Below are positions 7,754 to 18,585 of a stretch of 64,000 nt of DNA, piece after piece; within the stretch, counting starts at the first letter, position 1, and each line of letters opens with the position of its first letter. Below the pieces are notes generated by a model. The model saw only the letters and a list, made by a program, of their open reading frames with translations, ran no database searches and had not been told where the DNA came from. Made by a program: the position numbers and the translations under genes. This DNA comes from Pusillimonas minor (GTDB lineage Bacteria; Pseudomonadota; Gammaproteobacteria; Burkholderiales; Burkholderiaceae_B): contig NZ_JACJUU010000006.1 in the NCBI RefSeq assembly GCF_014237865.1, forward strand, positions 62,001 to 126,000, in the 5' to 3' direction.

Positions 7754-9190
7754 ATGGCCTCTTTTGTCGAGCGCCACGGCCTGTGGGGCGATGACCAGCG
7801 CGCAAGTGCGGCCGAACTTGTCGCCCGCATCGATGCCGGCGAGATCGAAACCTTGCGTTTTGCGTTTCCCGATCAGCACGGTATTTTGCGCGGCAAGACA
7901 CTGGTCGCCGCTGAAGCGAAAGGAGCGTTGTCTGACGGCGTCAACCTGACGACGACGCTCTTGCTTAAAGATACGTCGCATAAAACGGTGTTTCCGGTGT
8001 TCAACAGCGGGGGTTACCAAATTCCCGGTATGCAGGGTGCGTCTGATTTCACTATTGTGGCCGACCCGGCAACGTTTCGAGTTTTGCCCTGGACCAACAA
8101 AGCTGGCTGGGTGCTGTGCGATGCTTACAGCACCGATGGCCAGCCGTCGCCGGTGTCGTCGCGCCAGATCATGACGCGGGCCGTCAACGAGCTTGATGCG
8201 CTGGGCTACGAATTTGTAGCGGGGCTTGAAGTCGAATTCCACGTATTCCGGCTGGATGACCCCAATATGGCCCTGACCGATTCCGGTCAGCCCGGCACAC
8301 CGCCGACGGTATCGCTGCTGTCGCATGGCGCGCAATATCTGACTGAAATGCGATATGACCGCGTGGACGACGTCATGGAGTTGCTTCGTGTGCAGTTGCA
8401 GGCGTTGGGGTTGCCGCTACGTTCGCTCGAGGTCGAGTTTGGCCCCAGTCAGTTCGAGCTGACTTTCAGCCCCACGGTGGGGCTGGCGCCGGCTGATCTG
8501 ATGATTCTGGTGCGTAGCGCCATCAAGCAAATCTGTTACCGGGCGGGCTATCACGCGACGTTCATGTGTCGCCCGCGTATCCCCAACGTGATGTCCAGCG
8601 GATGGCATTTGCATCAGTCATTGCGCAGCAAAGCCACAGGCCAGAATGCGTTTGTGCCGCAAGTCGAGGGCGCCGATTTAAGCCCGCTGGGCCTGCAGTA
8701 CCTGGCCGGCCTGAAGACACATGCCTGTGGTGCGGCCGCCCTGGCCAGCCCGACCATTAACGGGTACCGCCGTTATCGGCCGTTTTCGCTGGCTCCCGAT
8801 CGTGCCGTGTGGGCGCGTGATAACCGCGCTGCCATGTTGCGTGTGCTGGGCGGTGTGGGCCAGTCGGCAACACGCATTGAAAATCGCGTGGGCGAGCCGA
8901 CCGCAAATCCTTATCTGTATATGGCGTCACAGTTATACGCCGGCCTTGACGGTATTGCGCGTCAACTCGACCCCGGGCCGTCGGCCGACGTGCCTTACGA
9001 AACCCAGGCCGAACTGTTGCCACGGTCGTTGGGCGAGGCGCTGCAGTGCCTGCGTAACGACGCCTGTCTGGTTGAGAAACTGGGTCCCGGCTTTGTTGAC
9101 TATTTTTGCCACATCAAAGAAGCGGAAATTGCGCGCTTCAATCTTGACGTATCCGAGTGGGAACACCGCGAGTACTTTGATTTGTTTTAG
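7754..9190 (+). CDS. Glutamine-synthetase-like ligase (gamma-glutamyl-amine synthetase family)
   Basis: A 478-residue member of the GlnA fold family. The N-terminal beta-grasp domain (about 20-110) contains FAFPDQHGILRGKTL. The catalytic domain shows GLEVEFHVF (about 156-164, metal-binding Glu pair), SSGWHLHQSL (about 280, glutamate/ATP-binding His), ARDNRAAML and RIENRVGEPTANPYLY (about 374). It lacks the adenylylation loop and other assimilatory GlnA features, and is grouped with PuuA, IpuC and TdnQ/AtdA1-type enzymes that couple L-glutamate to an amine using ATP. Its neighbours (Rieske oxygenase, ferredoxin, amidase and a glutamine amidotransferase) suggest activation of an amine or nitrogenous aromatic as a gamma-glutamyl derivative. 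The acceptor is unknown. Confidence 0.85.
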   Translation: MASFVERHGLWGDDQRASAAELVARIDAGEIETLRFAFPDQHGILRGKTLVAAEAKGALSDGVNLTTTLLLKDTSHKTVFPVFNSGGYQIPGMQGASDFTIVADPATFRVLPWTNKAGWVLCDAYSTDGQPSPVSSRQIMTRAVNELDALGYEFVAGLEVEFHVFRLDDPNMALTDSGQPGTPPTVSLLSHGAQYLTEMRYDRVDDVMELLRVQLQALGLPLRSLEVEFGPSQFELTFSPTVGLAPADLMILVRSAIKQICYRAGYHATFMCRPRIPNVMSSGWHLHQSLRSKATGQNAFVPQVEGADLSPLGLQYLAGLKTHACGAAALASPTINGYRRYRPFSLAPDRAVWARDNRAAMLRVLGGVGQSATRIENRVGEPTANPYLYMASQLYAGLDGIARQLDPGPSADVPYETQAELLPRSLGEALQCLRNDACLVEKLGPGFVDYFCHIKEAEIARFNLDVSEWEHREYFDLF

Positions 9191-9198
9191 GACGATTT

Positions 9199-9522
9199 AT
9201 GACGGTTATTCATTACATTCTTCGCGATGGCACCGACCGTGCTGTTGATGCCAAAGACGGTGCCAGCCTGATGGAAAACGCCATCATGAACAACGTGCGC
9301 GGCATCGAGGCTGAGTGCGGCGGCTGCTGCTCCTGTGCGACTTGTCACGTGTACGTCGACGAGAAGTTTGCGGCGTTGCTGCCGGCCCCAGACGAAATGG
9401 AAAATGAGTTGCTTGACGGTGTTGCCGCCGAGCGCAAGCCCACCAGCCGCTTAAGTTGCCAGATCAGCGTAGGGCCGGAGCTGGACGGCTTGATTGTGCA
9501 TATCCCCGAGGCGCAGTATTAG
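9199..9522 (+). CDS. [2Fe-2S] ferredoxin, adrenodoxin/putidaredoxin type
   Basis: A 107-residue vertebrate-type ferredoxin. The cluster ligands are C40, C46, C49 and C87 (pattern C-x5-C-x2-C then LSCQI), with two extra cysteines C43 and C44 inside the binding loop. It starts 8 nt after the ligase stop and is in the same run as the Rieske oxygenase, for which it is the probable electron donor. No ferredoxin reductase is encoded in the window, so one must be borrowed from elsewhere. Confidence 0.92.
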   Translation: MTVIHYILRDGTDRAVDAKDGASLMENAIMNNVRGIEAECGGCCSCATCHVYVDEKFAALLPAPDEMENELLDGVAAERKPTSRLSCQISVGPELDGLIVHIPEAQY

Positions 9523-9604
9523 TCAACGCGCTTTGCCTGAACATTAGTAATGGGTTGCGAAACAGAACGGATCAGGCATATCCGAAAATCATAAAGGAGC
9601 AATT

Positions 9605-10771
9605 GTGGGTTTGTGGAAGAAAGCAGGGGCTTTGGGTGTTGTTGTTTCGGGGGGGTTATTGGTCGCGGGCCAGGCCACGGCACAAGATGTGATCAAGGTT
9701 GGCATGATTGCCGAAATGACAGGGCCGTTCGCCGAATTTGGTCGCCAGATGAAGGCTGGTATCGAGGCCTATCAGAAGCAGCACGGCACGACTGTCGACG
9801 GTCAACGCATCGAGGTGATCTACAAAGATGTGGGCGGGCCGCAGCCGGAAGTGGCCAAACGTCTGGCGCAAGAGCTTATTGTGCAAGACAAGGTCGATAT
9901 TTTGGCGGGCTTCGGGTTTACGCCCAATGCGCTGGCGGTTGCGCCGGTAGCGACACAAGCCAAGGTGCCCATGGTGGTCATGAATGCGGCATCGGCAAAG
10001 CTGACCTCGCGTTCGCCTTACATGGTGCGCACGTCGTTTGGCTACGACACCATGGTACCGCCCATTGCCCAGTGGGCGCTTGAGCAGGGCCAGAAAAAGG
10101 CTTACATGATCGTGGCCGACTATGCCCCAGGGCATGATGCGGAAAAAGCGTTCCGGCAGGCCTACGAGCAAGGCGGCGGCGAGATTATCGGCAGCGTCCG
10201 TGTGCCGCTCATGACGGTTGATTTCGCGCCGTATTTGCAGCGTGTCAAAGATTCGAAGCCCGACGTTCTGTTCGCCTTTGTGAATGCCGGCAACGTGGCA
10301 CCTGCGTTGTTCAAAGACTTTAAAACCAAAGGCCTGGCCGACGACGGTATCAAGCTGATTGGCACTGGCGATATTGTTTACGAGTCAATTCTTGATGTCA
10401 TTGGCGATAACGGATTGGGCGCGACGACAGTGTATCCCTACTCCATGCAGCATCCATCCGAACTGAACCGTACGTATGTGCAACAGTTCCAGGCGGCGCT
10501 GGGCGCCAAAGAGCGGCCCACCATCATGAGCGTTTCAGCTTACGATGGTATGGCCCTGATTTATGGCGGTCTGAAAAAGGCCGGTGCCAATGCCGGCGGC
10601 CAGGCCCTGCTTGAAGCGTTCAAGGGGCTGGCATTCGAAAGCCCGCGTGGTCCCATTGCTATCGACCCAGAAACCCGGGATGTTGTCCAGAACCAGTATA
10701 TTCGTCGTCTTGAGCGTGTTGACGGCGAACTGATGAATGTGGAATTCAAGACTTATGAAGCCGGCCGCTGA
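9605..10771 (+). CDS. ABC transporter periplasmic binding protein, branched-chain amino acid (LivJ/K) type
   Basis: A 388-residue type I binding protein (Peripla_BP_6). It starts at GTG 9605, chosen because of a perfect AAGGAG site 6 nt upstream. A signal peptide with cleavage at about ATA26-Q27 precedes VIKVGMIAEMTGPFAEFG; later come LIVQDKVDILAGFGF and the FAPYLQRVKDSKPDVLFAFV hinge region. It lies inside the Rieske/ligase run, so its ligand is probably the pathway substrate or an aromatic/amide compound. No permease or ATPase genes accompany it. It is clearly paralogous to the binding protein at 45909-47078. Confidence 0.88.
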   Translation: MGLWKKAGALGVVVSGGLLVAGQATAQDVIKVGMIAEMTGPFAEFGRQMKAGIEAYQKQHGTTVDGQRIEVIYKDVGGPQPEVAKRLAQELIVQDKVDILAGFGFTPNALAVAPVATQAKVPMVVMNAASAKLTSRSPYMVRTSFGYDTMVPPIAQWALEQGQKKAYMIVADYAPGHDAEKAFRQAYEQGGGEIIGSVRVPLMTVDFAPYLQRVKDSKPDVLFAFVNAGNVAPALFKDFKTKGLADDGIKLIGTGDIVYESILDVIGDNGLGATTVYPYSMQHPSELNRTYVQQFQAALGAKERPTIMSVSAYDGMALIYGGLKKAGANAGGQALLEAFKGLAFESPRGPIAIDPETRDVVQNQYIRRLERVDGELMNVEFKTYEAGR

Positions 10772-12236
10772 GGGCATGGATACGGTAGGTCATCGCGCGG
10801 CTGCAACGGTATCCGGCGCGGCTGCCGGCAGCGTTTCGGGCGCCGACACCGTTTCGCCTGCGAAAACGCCAACCGCGTTTGCCCCCGGCCTTGCCACAAT
10901 GGTCGGGCAGTTCCGTCGGGGTGAGCTTTCCCCGGTGACGGTAACGCAGCAGTTGCTGGACGATATCCAGGCCGACACGGCGGGCATTAACGCATTTTGC
11001 TTGCTCGACCCTGACCAGGCACTGGCCCAGGCACAAGCCGCCCAGGCCCGCTACCGTGCGGGCGCACCGTTAGGCCCGCTCGACGGGGTGCCGGTGTCGG
11101 TTAAAGACCTCGTCGCCGTCAAGGGTTGGCCCACACGACGAGGCTCATTGTCGTCACTGACCGACCCGGCGGCCATGCAAGATGCGCCTGCCGTAACGCT
11201 GCTGCGCAACGCGGGCAGTGTCATCTTCGGAAAAACAACCACTACCGAGTTCGGCTGGACGATCGGTTCAACCAACCCGCATGCCGGCATTACCCGCAAC
11301 CCTCGGTCGCTTGCGCATTCGGCCGGTGGTTCCAGCAGTGGCGCGGCCGCGCAGGTGGCGGCAGGTTGGGGCCCTGTTGCTTTGGGTAGCGACGCCGGCG
11401 GGTCGGTGCGTATACCTGCTTCCTGGTGCGGTGTGGTGGGCTTCAAGCCCACGTTTGGCGCTATGCCGCTGGCACCGCAAAGCGCATTTGCCGAGTTTGC
11501 GCATTTGGGGGTGTTGACGCGCAGCGTGGCCGATTGTGCCTGGGCGTACTCGGCCATGGCGGGGGCGCATCCGCTCGACCCGTCCTCGCTCTATCCCCGG
11601 GCGCGTAATTCGTTGCCGGGGCGCTGTTTGCGCATCGGGTGGGCAACGCAAGTCGACGCCGACGAAGCGCTTGATCCAACCATTGACGCTGCTTTCAGAC
11701 AATTTGTCGCCCACCTGGGCACGGCGGGTTACGACCTGCAGCCGGCAGACCTTCGCACTGAAGGCCTGGCAGAAGACATGTGGCGTGTCTGGCAGTCGCG
11801 TATTTACGAATCGTTTATTGACTGGGCGCCCGAGAAACTTGCGTTACTCGACCCGCGTTTGAGTGGGGTGTATGAAGCCGGGGCAAGGCTGAACCAGGCC
11901 ACGCTGACCCGCAGCCGCGCGCGTTTACGCGCGTTTGCAACACGCGTAGCGACCTTGTTCAGCAACATCGATGTATTGCTGACACCTGCAACGTCGCAGG
12001 TCGCGCCAAGCCTTAATGCCCCTGTCGCGGCGTCTGCAGACGCCGAGAACTGGTTTGCAGGTAACGGCTTTGCATTCCCGTTCAATATTACGCAAATGCC
12101 GGCCGTGGCCATGCCACTGGGGGTTAACGCTGCAGGTTTGCCGTTTGGCCTGCAGGTGGTCGGTCGTCGCTACGAAGACGAACAAGTGTTAAGGTTTGCT
12201 GCAGAACTTGAACTTCTTCGTCAACCCACTGCATGA
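10737..12236 (+). CDS. Amidase signature family hydrolase
   Basis: An amidase-signature enzyme of up to 499 residues. The Ser-cisSer-Lys triad is visible: Lys in VSVKDLV (about 123), cis-Ser in GGSSSGAAAQ (about 199) and nucleophile Ser in GSDAGGSVRIPASW (about 222). The start is uncertain: in-frame ATGs at 10737, 10755 and 10776 all precede the conserved domain, which begins near residue 46; the first overlaps the binding-protein gene by 35 nt and none has a well-spaced ribosome site. Such enzymes hydrolyse carboxamides or anilides. In this cluster it could release the amine that the ligase then glutamylates, or cleave a later amide. It is coupled to the next gene by an ATGA overlap. Confidence 0.87.
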   Translation: MWNSRLMKPAAEGMDTVGHRAAATVSGAAAGSVSGADTVSPAKTPTAFAPGLATMVGQFRRGELSPVTVTQQLLDDIQADTAGINAFCLLDPDQALAQAQAAQARYRAGAPLGPLDGVPVSVKDLVAVKGWPTRRGSLSSLTDPAAMQDAPAVTLLRNAGSVIFGKTTTTEFGWTIGSTNPHAGITRNPRSLAHSAGGSSSGAAAQVAAGWGPVALGSDAGGSVRIPASWCGVVGFKPTFGAMPLAPQSAFAEFAHLGVLTRSVADCAWAYSAMAGAHPLDPSSLYPRARNSLPGRCLRIGWATQVDADEALDPTIDAAFRQFVAHLGTAGYDLQPADLRTEGLAEDMWRVWQSRIYESFIDWAPEKLALLDPRLSGVYEAGARLNQATLTRSRARLRAFATRVATLFSNIDVLLTPATSQVAPSLNAPVAASADAENWFAGNGFAFPFNITQMPAVAMPLGVNAAGLPFGLQVVGRRYEDEQVLRFAAELELLRQPTA

Positions 12237-12955
12237 AACCTGTCGCCATATTCCAGCACTCCGACATCGGCCGACCCGGATCGGTCATCGACATTATCAA
12301 CACCTTGGGCCTCTCGTATTCGATCATTGAAACGTATCGGGGTGAGCCGGTGCCCAGGCACCCCGACGATTTCAGCGGGCTGATCTTTATGGGCGGGCCT
12401 ATGGGGGTCAATGATGATGACGAGTGGCTGACGCACGAGCGGGACTTGATACGTCTGGCCGATGCGCAAGACATCCCGGTGGCTGGCCATTGCCTGGGGG
12501 CGCAGCAACTGGCCAAGGCCCTGGGTGCAACGGTGCGGCGCAATGTGCGGCCCGAAATCGGCTGGCAACCTATTGCCGTCGAGCCCGACCCGGTGGCGTT
12601 AAGCTGGTGGGGCGTGTCGCAGCCGACCAGTTTGCTGACGTTTCAGTGGCACAGCGACACCTTCGAGCTTCCCGACCGTGCGCACCGTATTGCTACCGGC
12701 ACCCATTGTGCCAATCAGGCCTTTGTGGTGCGCGATTTGCACATTGGCATGCAATCACATTTCGAGATGACCCCCGAACTGGTTCACGACTACTACCAGC
12801 GTAACGGGGCCTTTTTACGACGTGAGCACATGGCGGGCAACCCGGCCGTGACGTCGGTGGACGACACCCTGAGCCAATTGGACGAGCGCACCGGTGACAT
12901 GAAAACAGTGCTCCAGCGGGTGTATACCCGCTGGGCCCTGGGCCTTAAAAAATAA
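12233..12955 (+). CDS. Class I glutamine amidotransferase-like hydrolase (possible gamma-glutamyl-amide hydrolase)
   Basis: A 240-residue stand-alone GATase1 domain of the GMP-synthase-like group. The catalytic triad is C87 (AGHCLGAQ), H176 and E178 (SHFEM), with the oxyanion strand LIFMGGPMG at about 50-58. No synthetase partner domain is attached. Related stand-alone proteins accompany glutamine-synthetase-like ligases in aniline (TdnT/AtdA2) and putrescine (PuuD) pathways, where the PuuD member hydrolyses a gamma-glutamyl bond. The same job, removing the glutamyl tag after oxidation or limiting the tagged pool, is the best inference here. It is the last gene of the run and ends 4 bp from the convergent acnA. 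Confidence 0.83.
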   Translation: MKPVAIFQHSDIGRPGSVIDIINTLGLSYSIIETYRGEPVPRHPDDFSGLIFMGGPMGVNDDDEWLTHERDLIRLADAQDIPVAGHCLGAQQLAKALGATVRRNVRPEIGWQPIAVEPDPVALSWWGVSQPTSLLTFQWHSDTFELPDRAHRIATGTHCANQAFVVRDLHIGMQSHFEMTPELVHDYYQRNGAFLRREHMAGNPAVTSVDDTLSQLDERTGDMKTVLQRVYTRWALGLKK

Positions 12956-12959
12956 GGCT

Positions 12960-15821
<2,862 letters not shown>

Positions 15822-15844
15822 TTAACCCCCGGGGCGCGACCTTG

Positions 15845-17431
15845 CTATTGGGCGGTCGCCCATGACGGCACGGGCGCGTGAAGTGCGGCGTGGTATTTGG
15901 CGGCGTAGGTGTCGAAGGACTCGGTGTCGCTGTTTTCGATGGCAAGCTGTTCGGCCAGCGATTCGGTGGCCGTGCGCTCGAGGCTGGCAACAGTTTCTGG
16001 CGGCAGTGGCGTGGCGGTTAGTGTTTGATGATGGGCCAGGCTTTGCGAAAGCGTGTAGTCGTGGAATGTGCGGCCGCTGGCGCGCAGTTCTGCCAGCAGG
16101 CGTGCCGAAGGCGTTTCTTCGACGTGATTGACCTTTTGCGCCTGCACGCCCAGCGCCCGGGTATGCAAGGTGGTGTTGTTTACCGTGTCGAGCAGCTCGG
16201 CATAGGGCGCAATACGTTCGATCAGCTCGCGCCCCCAGTCTTGCAAACCAATGGGCTGGTTTTGGCGAACCAGCTTCAGCCCGGGTTCGCGGCCGCGTTT
16301 GGAAACAATACCGAAGTTGTCGTTACTGTCGCGGCAAAACCCGTTGTTCGGGAAAAACGGGCTGTCTTCGACTGCGCAAAACAGCAGGAAGGCGTCCATG
16401 AACGCGCTGGTAGTGTCTGGAATGCCCACCGGGCAGAACGGGTCGATGTCGAGGCAGCGGACTTCGATGTACTGCACGCCGCGTGCAGCCAGGGCCGTTG
16501 AAGGGCGCTCGCCCCGTTCTACTGAACGCTTGGGCCGGATGCTGGAGTAGTACTCGTTTTCGATTTGCAGCAAATTGGTATTCAGCTGGATCCATTCGCC
16601 GTTGCGATGGGTGCCGATGGCTTCGTAGGCAGGCCAGGGCGTGGTGACGGCATCGTGCAAACGCTTCAGAAAGGTTTCGATGTCGTTGTAGCACAGCTGA
16701 AGTTCGGACTGTGCCTTGTTGTTGTAGCCCAGATCGCTCATGCGCAGGCTGGTGGCGTAGGGCAGGTACAGTGTGTCGTCGTCGAAGCGTTCGAGCTGAT
16801 GCGGCTGACCTTTGACAAAACTGGTTGAAATGGCGGGCGACGCACCGAACAGGTACATGAGCAACCAAGAATACCGCGTGAAATTGCGAATGAGCGCCAG
16901 ATAGCCTTTGGAACGTTGCTCTTCGATGCTGTTGCCTTCGGTGCCTAACAGGGCCCAGACCTCGTCTGGTAATGAGAAGTTGTAATGAACGCCCGCAATA
17001 CACTGCATGGCTTTGCCATAGCGTTCGGCCAGCCCACGGCGATACACATGCTTGAGCATGCCTGTGTTTGACGTACCGTACCAGCCGATCGGGATATCGG
17101 CTTCTCCGGGCAGCAGGGCGGGCATGGACTGGTTCCATATCAGTTCGCCTTGCAGTTTGCCCGCCACGAACCGGTGAATGTCTTCAAGCTCGCCCAGCAG
17201 CGATTCGACCGACCCGTGCACCCCCGTGATCAGCTCAAGCAGGGCTTCGGAGTAGTCGGTGGTGATTTTAGGGTTGGTCAGTGCGCTGCCCAGTTGCTGC
17301 GGATGCGGTGTGCGGGCCAGGGCGCCGTTCAGGTCGACGCGCAGCCCTTCTTTTTCGATACCCCGCATAATGCCTTGCAAGACGGCGGCCTTGGGGTGCA
17401 GCAACATGTGTCGTTCTGGGCGTTGGTTCAT
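15845..17431 (-). CDS. gshA: Glutamate-cysteine ligase
   Basis: A 528-residue type 1 (E. coli-like) gamma-glutamylcysteine synthetase, the first step of glutathione synthesis. Diagnostic stretches are GIEKEGLRV near residue 25, ALTNPKITTDYSEALLE, PIGWYGTSNTG, the catalytic core GVHYNFSLPDE, and IEVRCLDIDPF. Length matches E. coli GshA (518 aa). It is co-oriented with acnA, with a 77-bp gap. gshB is not in the window. Confidence 0.94.
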   Translation of the reverse strand: MNQRPERHMLLHPKAAVLQGIMRGIEKEGLRVDLNGALARTPHPQQLGSALTNPKITTDYSEALLELITGVHGSVESLLGELEDIHRFVAGKLQGELIWNQSMPALLPGEADIPIGWYGTSNTGMLKHVYRRGLAERYGKAMQCIAGVHYNFSLPDEVWALLGTEGNSIEEQRSKGYLALIRNFTRYSWLLMYLFGASPAISTSFVKGQPHQLERFDDDTLYLPYATSLRMSDLGYNNKAQSELQLCYNDIETFLKRLHDAVTTPWPAYEAIGTHRNGEWIQLNTNLLQIENEYYSSIRPKRSVERGERPSTALAARGVQYIEVRCLDIDPFCPVGIPDTTSAFMDAFLLFCAVEDSPFFPNNGFCRDSNDNFGIVSKRGREPGLKLVRQNQPIGLQDWGRELIERIAPYAELLDTVNNTTLHTRALGVQAQKVNHVEETPSARLLAELRASGRTFHDYTLSQSLAHHQTLTATPLPPETVASLERTATESLAEQLAIENSDTESFDTYAAKYHAALHAPVPSWATAQ

Positions 17432-17544
17432 TCGGTGTGTCTTCTTGTATATGGGCGTATGGCAGCGGATTTTACCCGAGCCCCTACAATGTACGCCTGT
17501 GAATGTTTTTTTGCTTTATTTCCAGCAAATTCCAAAGGGGTTTT

Positions 17545-18081
17545 GTGGTGTTTGGTTCGGGCTTGATGGCGCTGCGCGCCTTGGTTGTTGTGGCGTTTGC
17601 AGGGCTTCTGGCGGGGTGCTCCCCCGACTACAACTGGCGCGAGGTTACGCTGGCCGATGGCCTGGTCATGGCCGCTTTCCCCGACAAGCCCCGGGTGCAA
17701 AAAAAGACCCTGCCCTTCGAGGGGCATGCGCTTGAATTTTCACTGACCGGCACGGTGCTGAACGACGCCGTGTTTGCGGTTGGGCATGCGCCCCTGCCAC
17801 CGGCCATCGGGCAAGACGCCGACCTGCGCGAACGCCTGTATCAGCAGACGTTGCTGTCGTTTTACGGGAATTTTGGCGTACAACCGCCCAATCCGTTGCC
17901 TCGCCCGGGTCAGCAATTTGACATTGCGGGGCAAGGCCCTGGCGGGCCGTTGCGGCTGCAAGGGGTGGTATGGGTACACGCATCGTCGATCACCGAAGCA
18001 TTGGTCACGGCCCCTGCCGATCGCTTTCCCACCGAGCCGGCCATGCAGTTCTTGAGCGCGGTCAAGGCGCCAGGTCGCTGA
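17545..18081 (+). CDS. Putative lipoprotein of unknown function
   Basis: About 178 residues from a GTG at 17545 (or 17548) that follows AAAGGGG; an ATG at 17566 is the alternative. The N-terminus has a hydrophobic signal and lipobox LLAGC, so it is probably a lipoprotein. The rest (NWREVTLADG..AAFPDKPRVQKKTL, then an alpha/beta stretch to the C-terminus) looks like a small globular periplasmic domain that I do not recognise. It stands alone between gshA (divergent) and a convergent LuxR-type gene. Confidence 0.72.
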   Translation: MVFGSGLMALRALVVVAFAGLLAGCSPDYNWREVTLADGLVMAAFPDKPRVQKKTLPFEGHALEFSLTGTVLNDAVFAVGHAPLPPAIGQDADLRERLYQQTLLSFYGNFGVQPPNPLPRPGQQFDIAGQGPGGPLRLQGVVWVHASSITEALVTAPADRFPTEPAMQFLSAVKAPGR

Positions 18082-18108
18082 CAAGGTCGCTAAGCGCGCC
18101 GGGCGGCG

Positions 18109-18363
18109 TCAGGCGGCAACCAGGTCAAGTGCCCCCAGATACCCGGCGCGCAAAGCAAACGTAATGGCGGCCTGCCGGTTGCAAACGTCGAGCTTGGTGC
18201 AGGCGTTTTTAATATGGAAGTTGGCTGTGCGCTCGGCCAGCCCTAATATGGCGCCGATTTCGGCGCTGGTTTTGCCAATGGCCGCCCATTGCAGGCACTC
18301 GACTTCTCGGGGGGTAAGGTGGGTGCCCTGAAAGGGCGTTGCAGGGTGGGCTGCATGAGGCAT
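18109..18363 (-). CDS. Minimal LuxR-type HTH protein (no receiver or sensor domain)
   Basis: An 84-residue protein from the ATG at 18363 (AGGAT site 8 nt upstream; an in-frame ATG at 18417 would add 18 basic residues). Residues about 16-75 form a full LuxR_C helix-turn-helix (LTPREVECLQWAAIGKTSAE, then ERTANFHIKNACTKLDV). No autoinducer-binding or phospho-acceptor domain exists, so it resembles the DNA-binding half of quorum-sensing regulators. It could be a truncated relic or a working stand-alone regulator; the intact HTH and good ribosome site favour the latter. Confidence 0.75.
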   Translation of the reverse strand: MPHAAHPATPFQGTHLTPREVECLQWAAIGKTSAEIGAILGLAERTANFHIKNACTKLDVCNRQAAITFALRAGYLGALDLVAA

Positions 18364-18520
18364 TTTTGTTATCCTTTTTGTTAGCCGCGGTGATGCGGTG
18401 GCCTTTTTTTGTGGCATATTGAAAGAATTTGTTGTTAATGTATCAATATTTCAAGCGATCGCCAAATCATTATGGCTAAAAACGTCGCGGGCAAGGTGTT
18501 AGAATTTCGACTCATTCAAT

Positions 18521-18580
18521 GTACGGCGCCGATTTGCTTGATCTGCTTGCGGGCGCCTCATAAATCCAGCTAAAGAGGTC
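18521..18580 (+). promoter_or_regulatory. SAM-II riboswitch upstream of metX
   Basis: The leader between about 18524 and 18578 matches the SAM-II (metA motif) consensus: P1 formed by GGCGCC (18525-18530) and GGCGCC (18552-18557), the conserved loop GATTTG followed by CTTG/CTGCTTGC, and the 3' tail CATAAATCCAGCTAAAGAGG. The tail includes the metX Shine-Dalgarno (AAAGAGG). In known SAM-II RNAs the tail pairs with the loop in an H-type pseudoknot when S-adenosylmethionine binds and hides the ribosome site. It therefore likely gives methionine feedback on metXW translation. Confidence 0.9.
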
Positions 18581-18585
18581 CGCCT

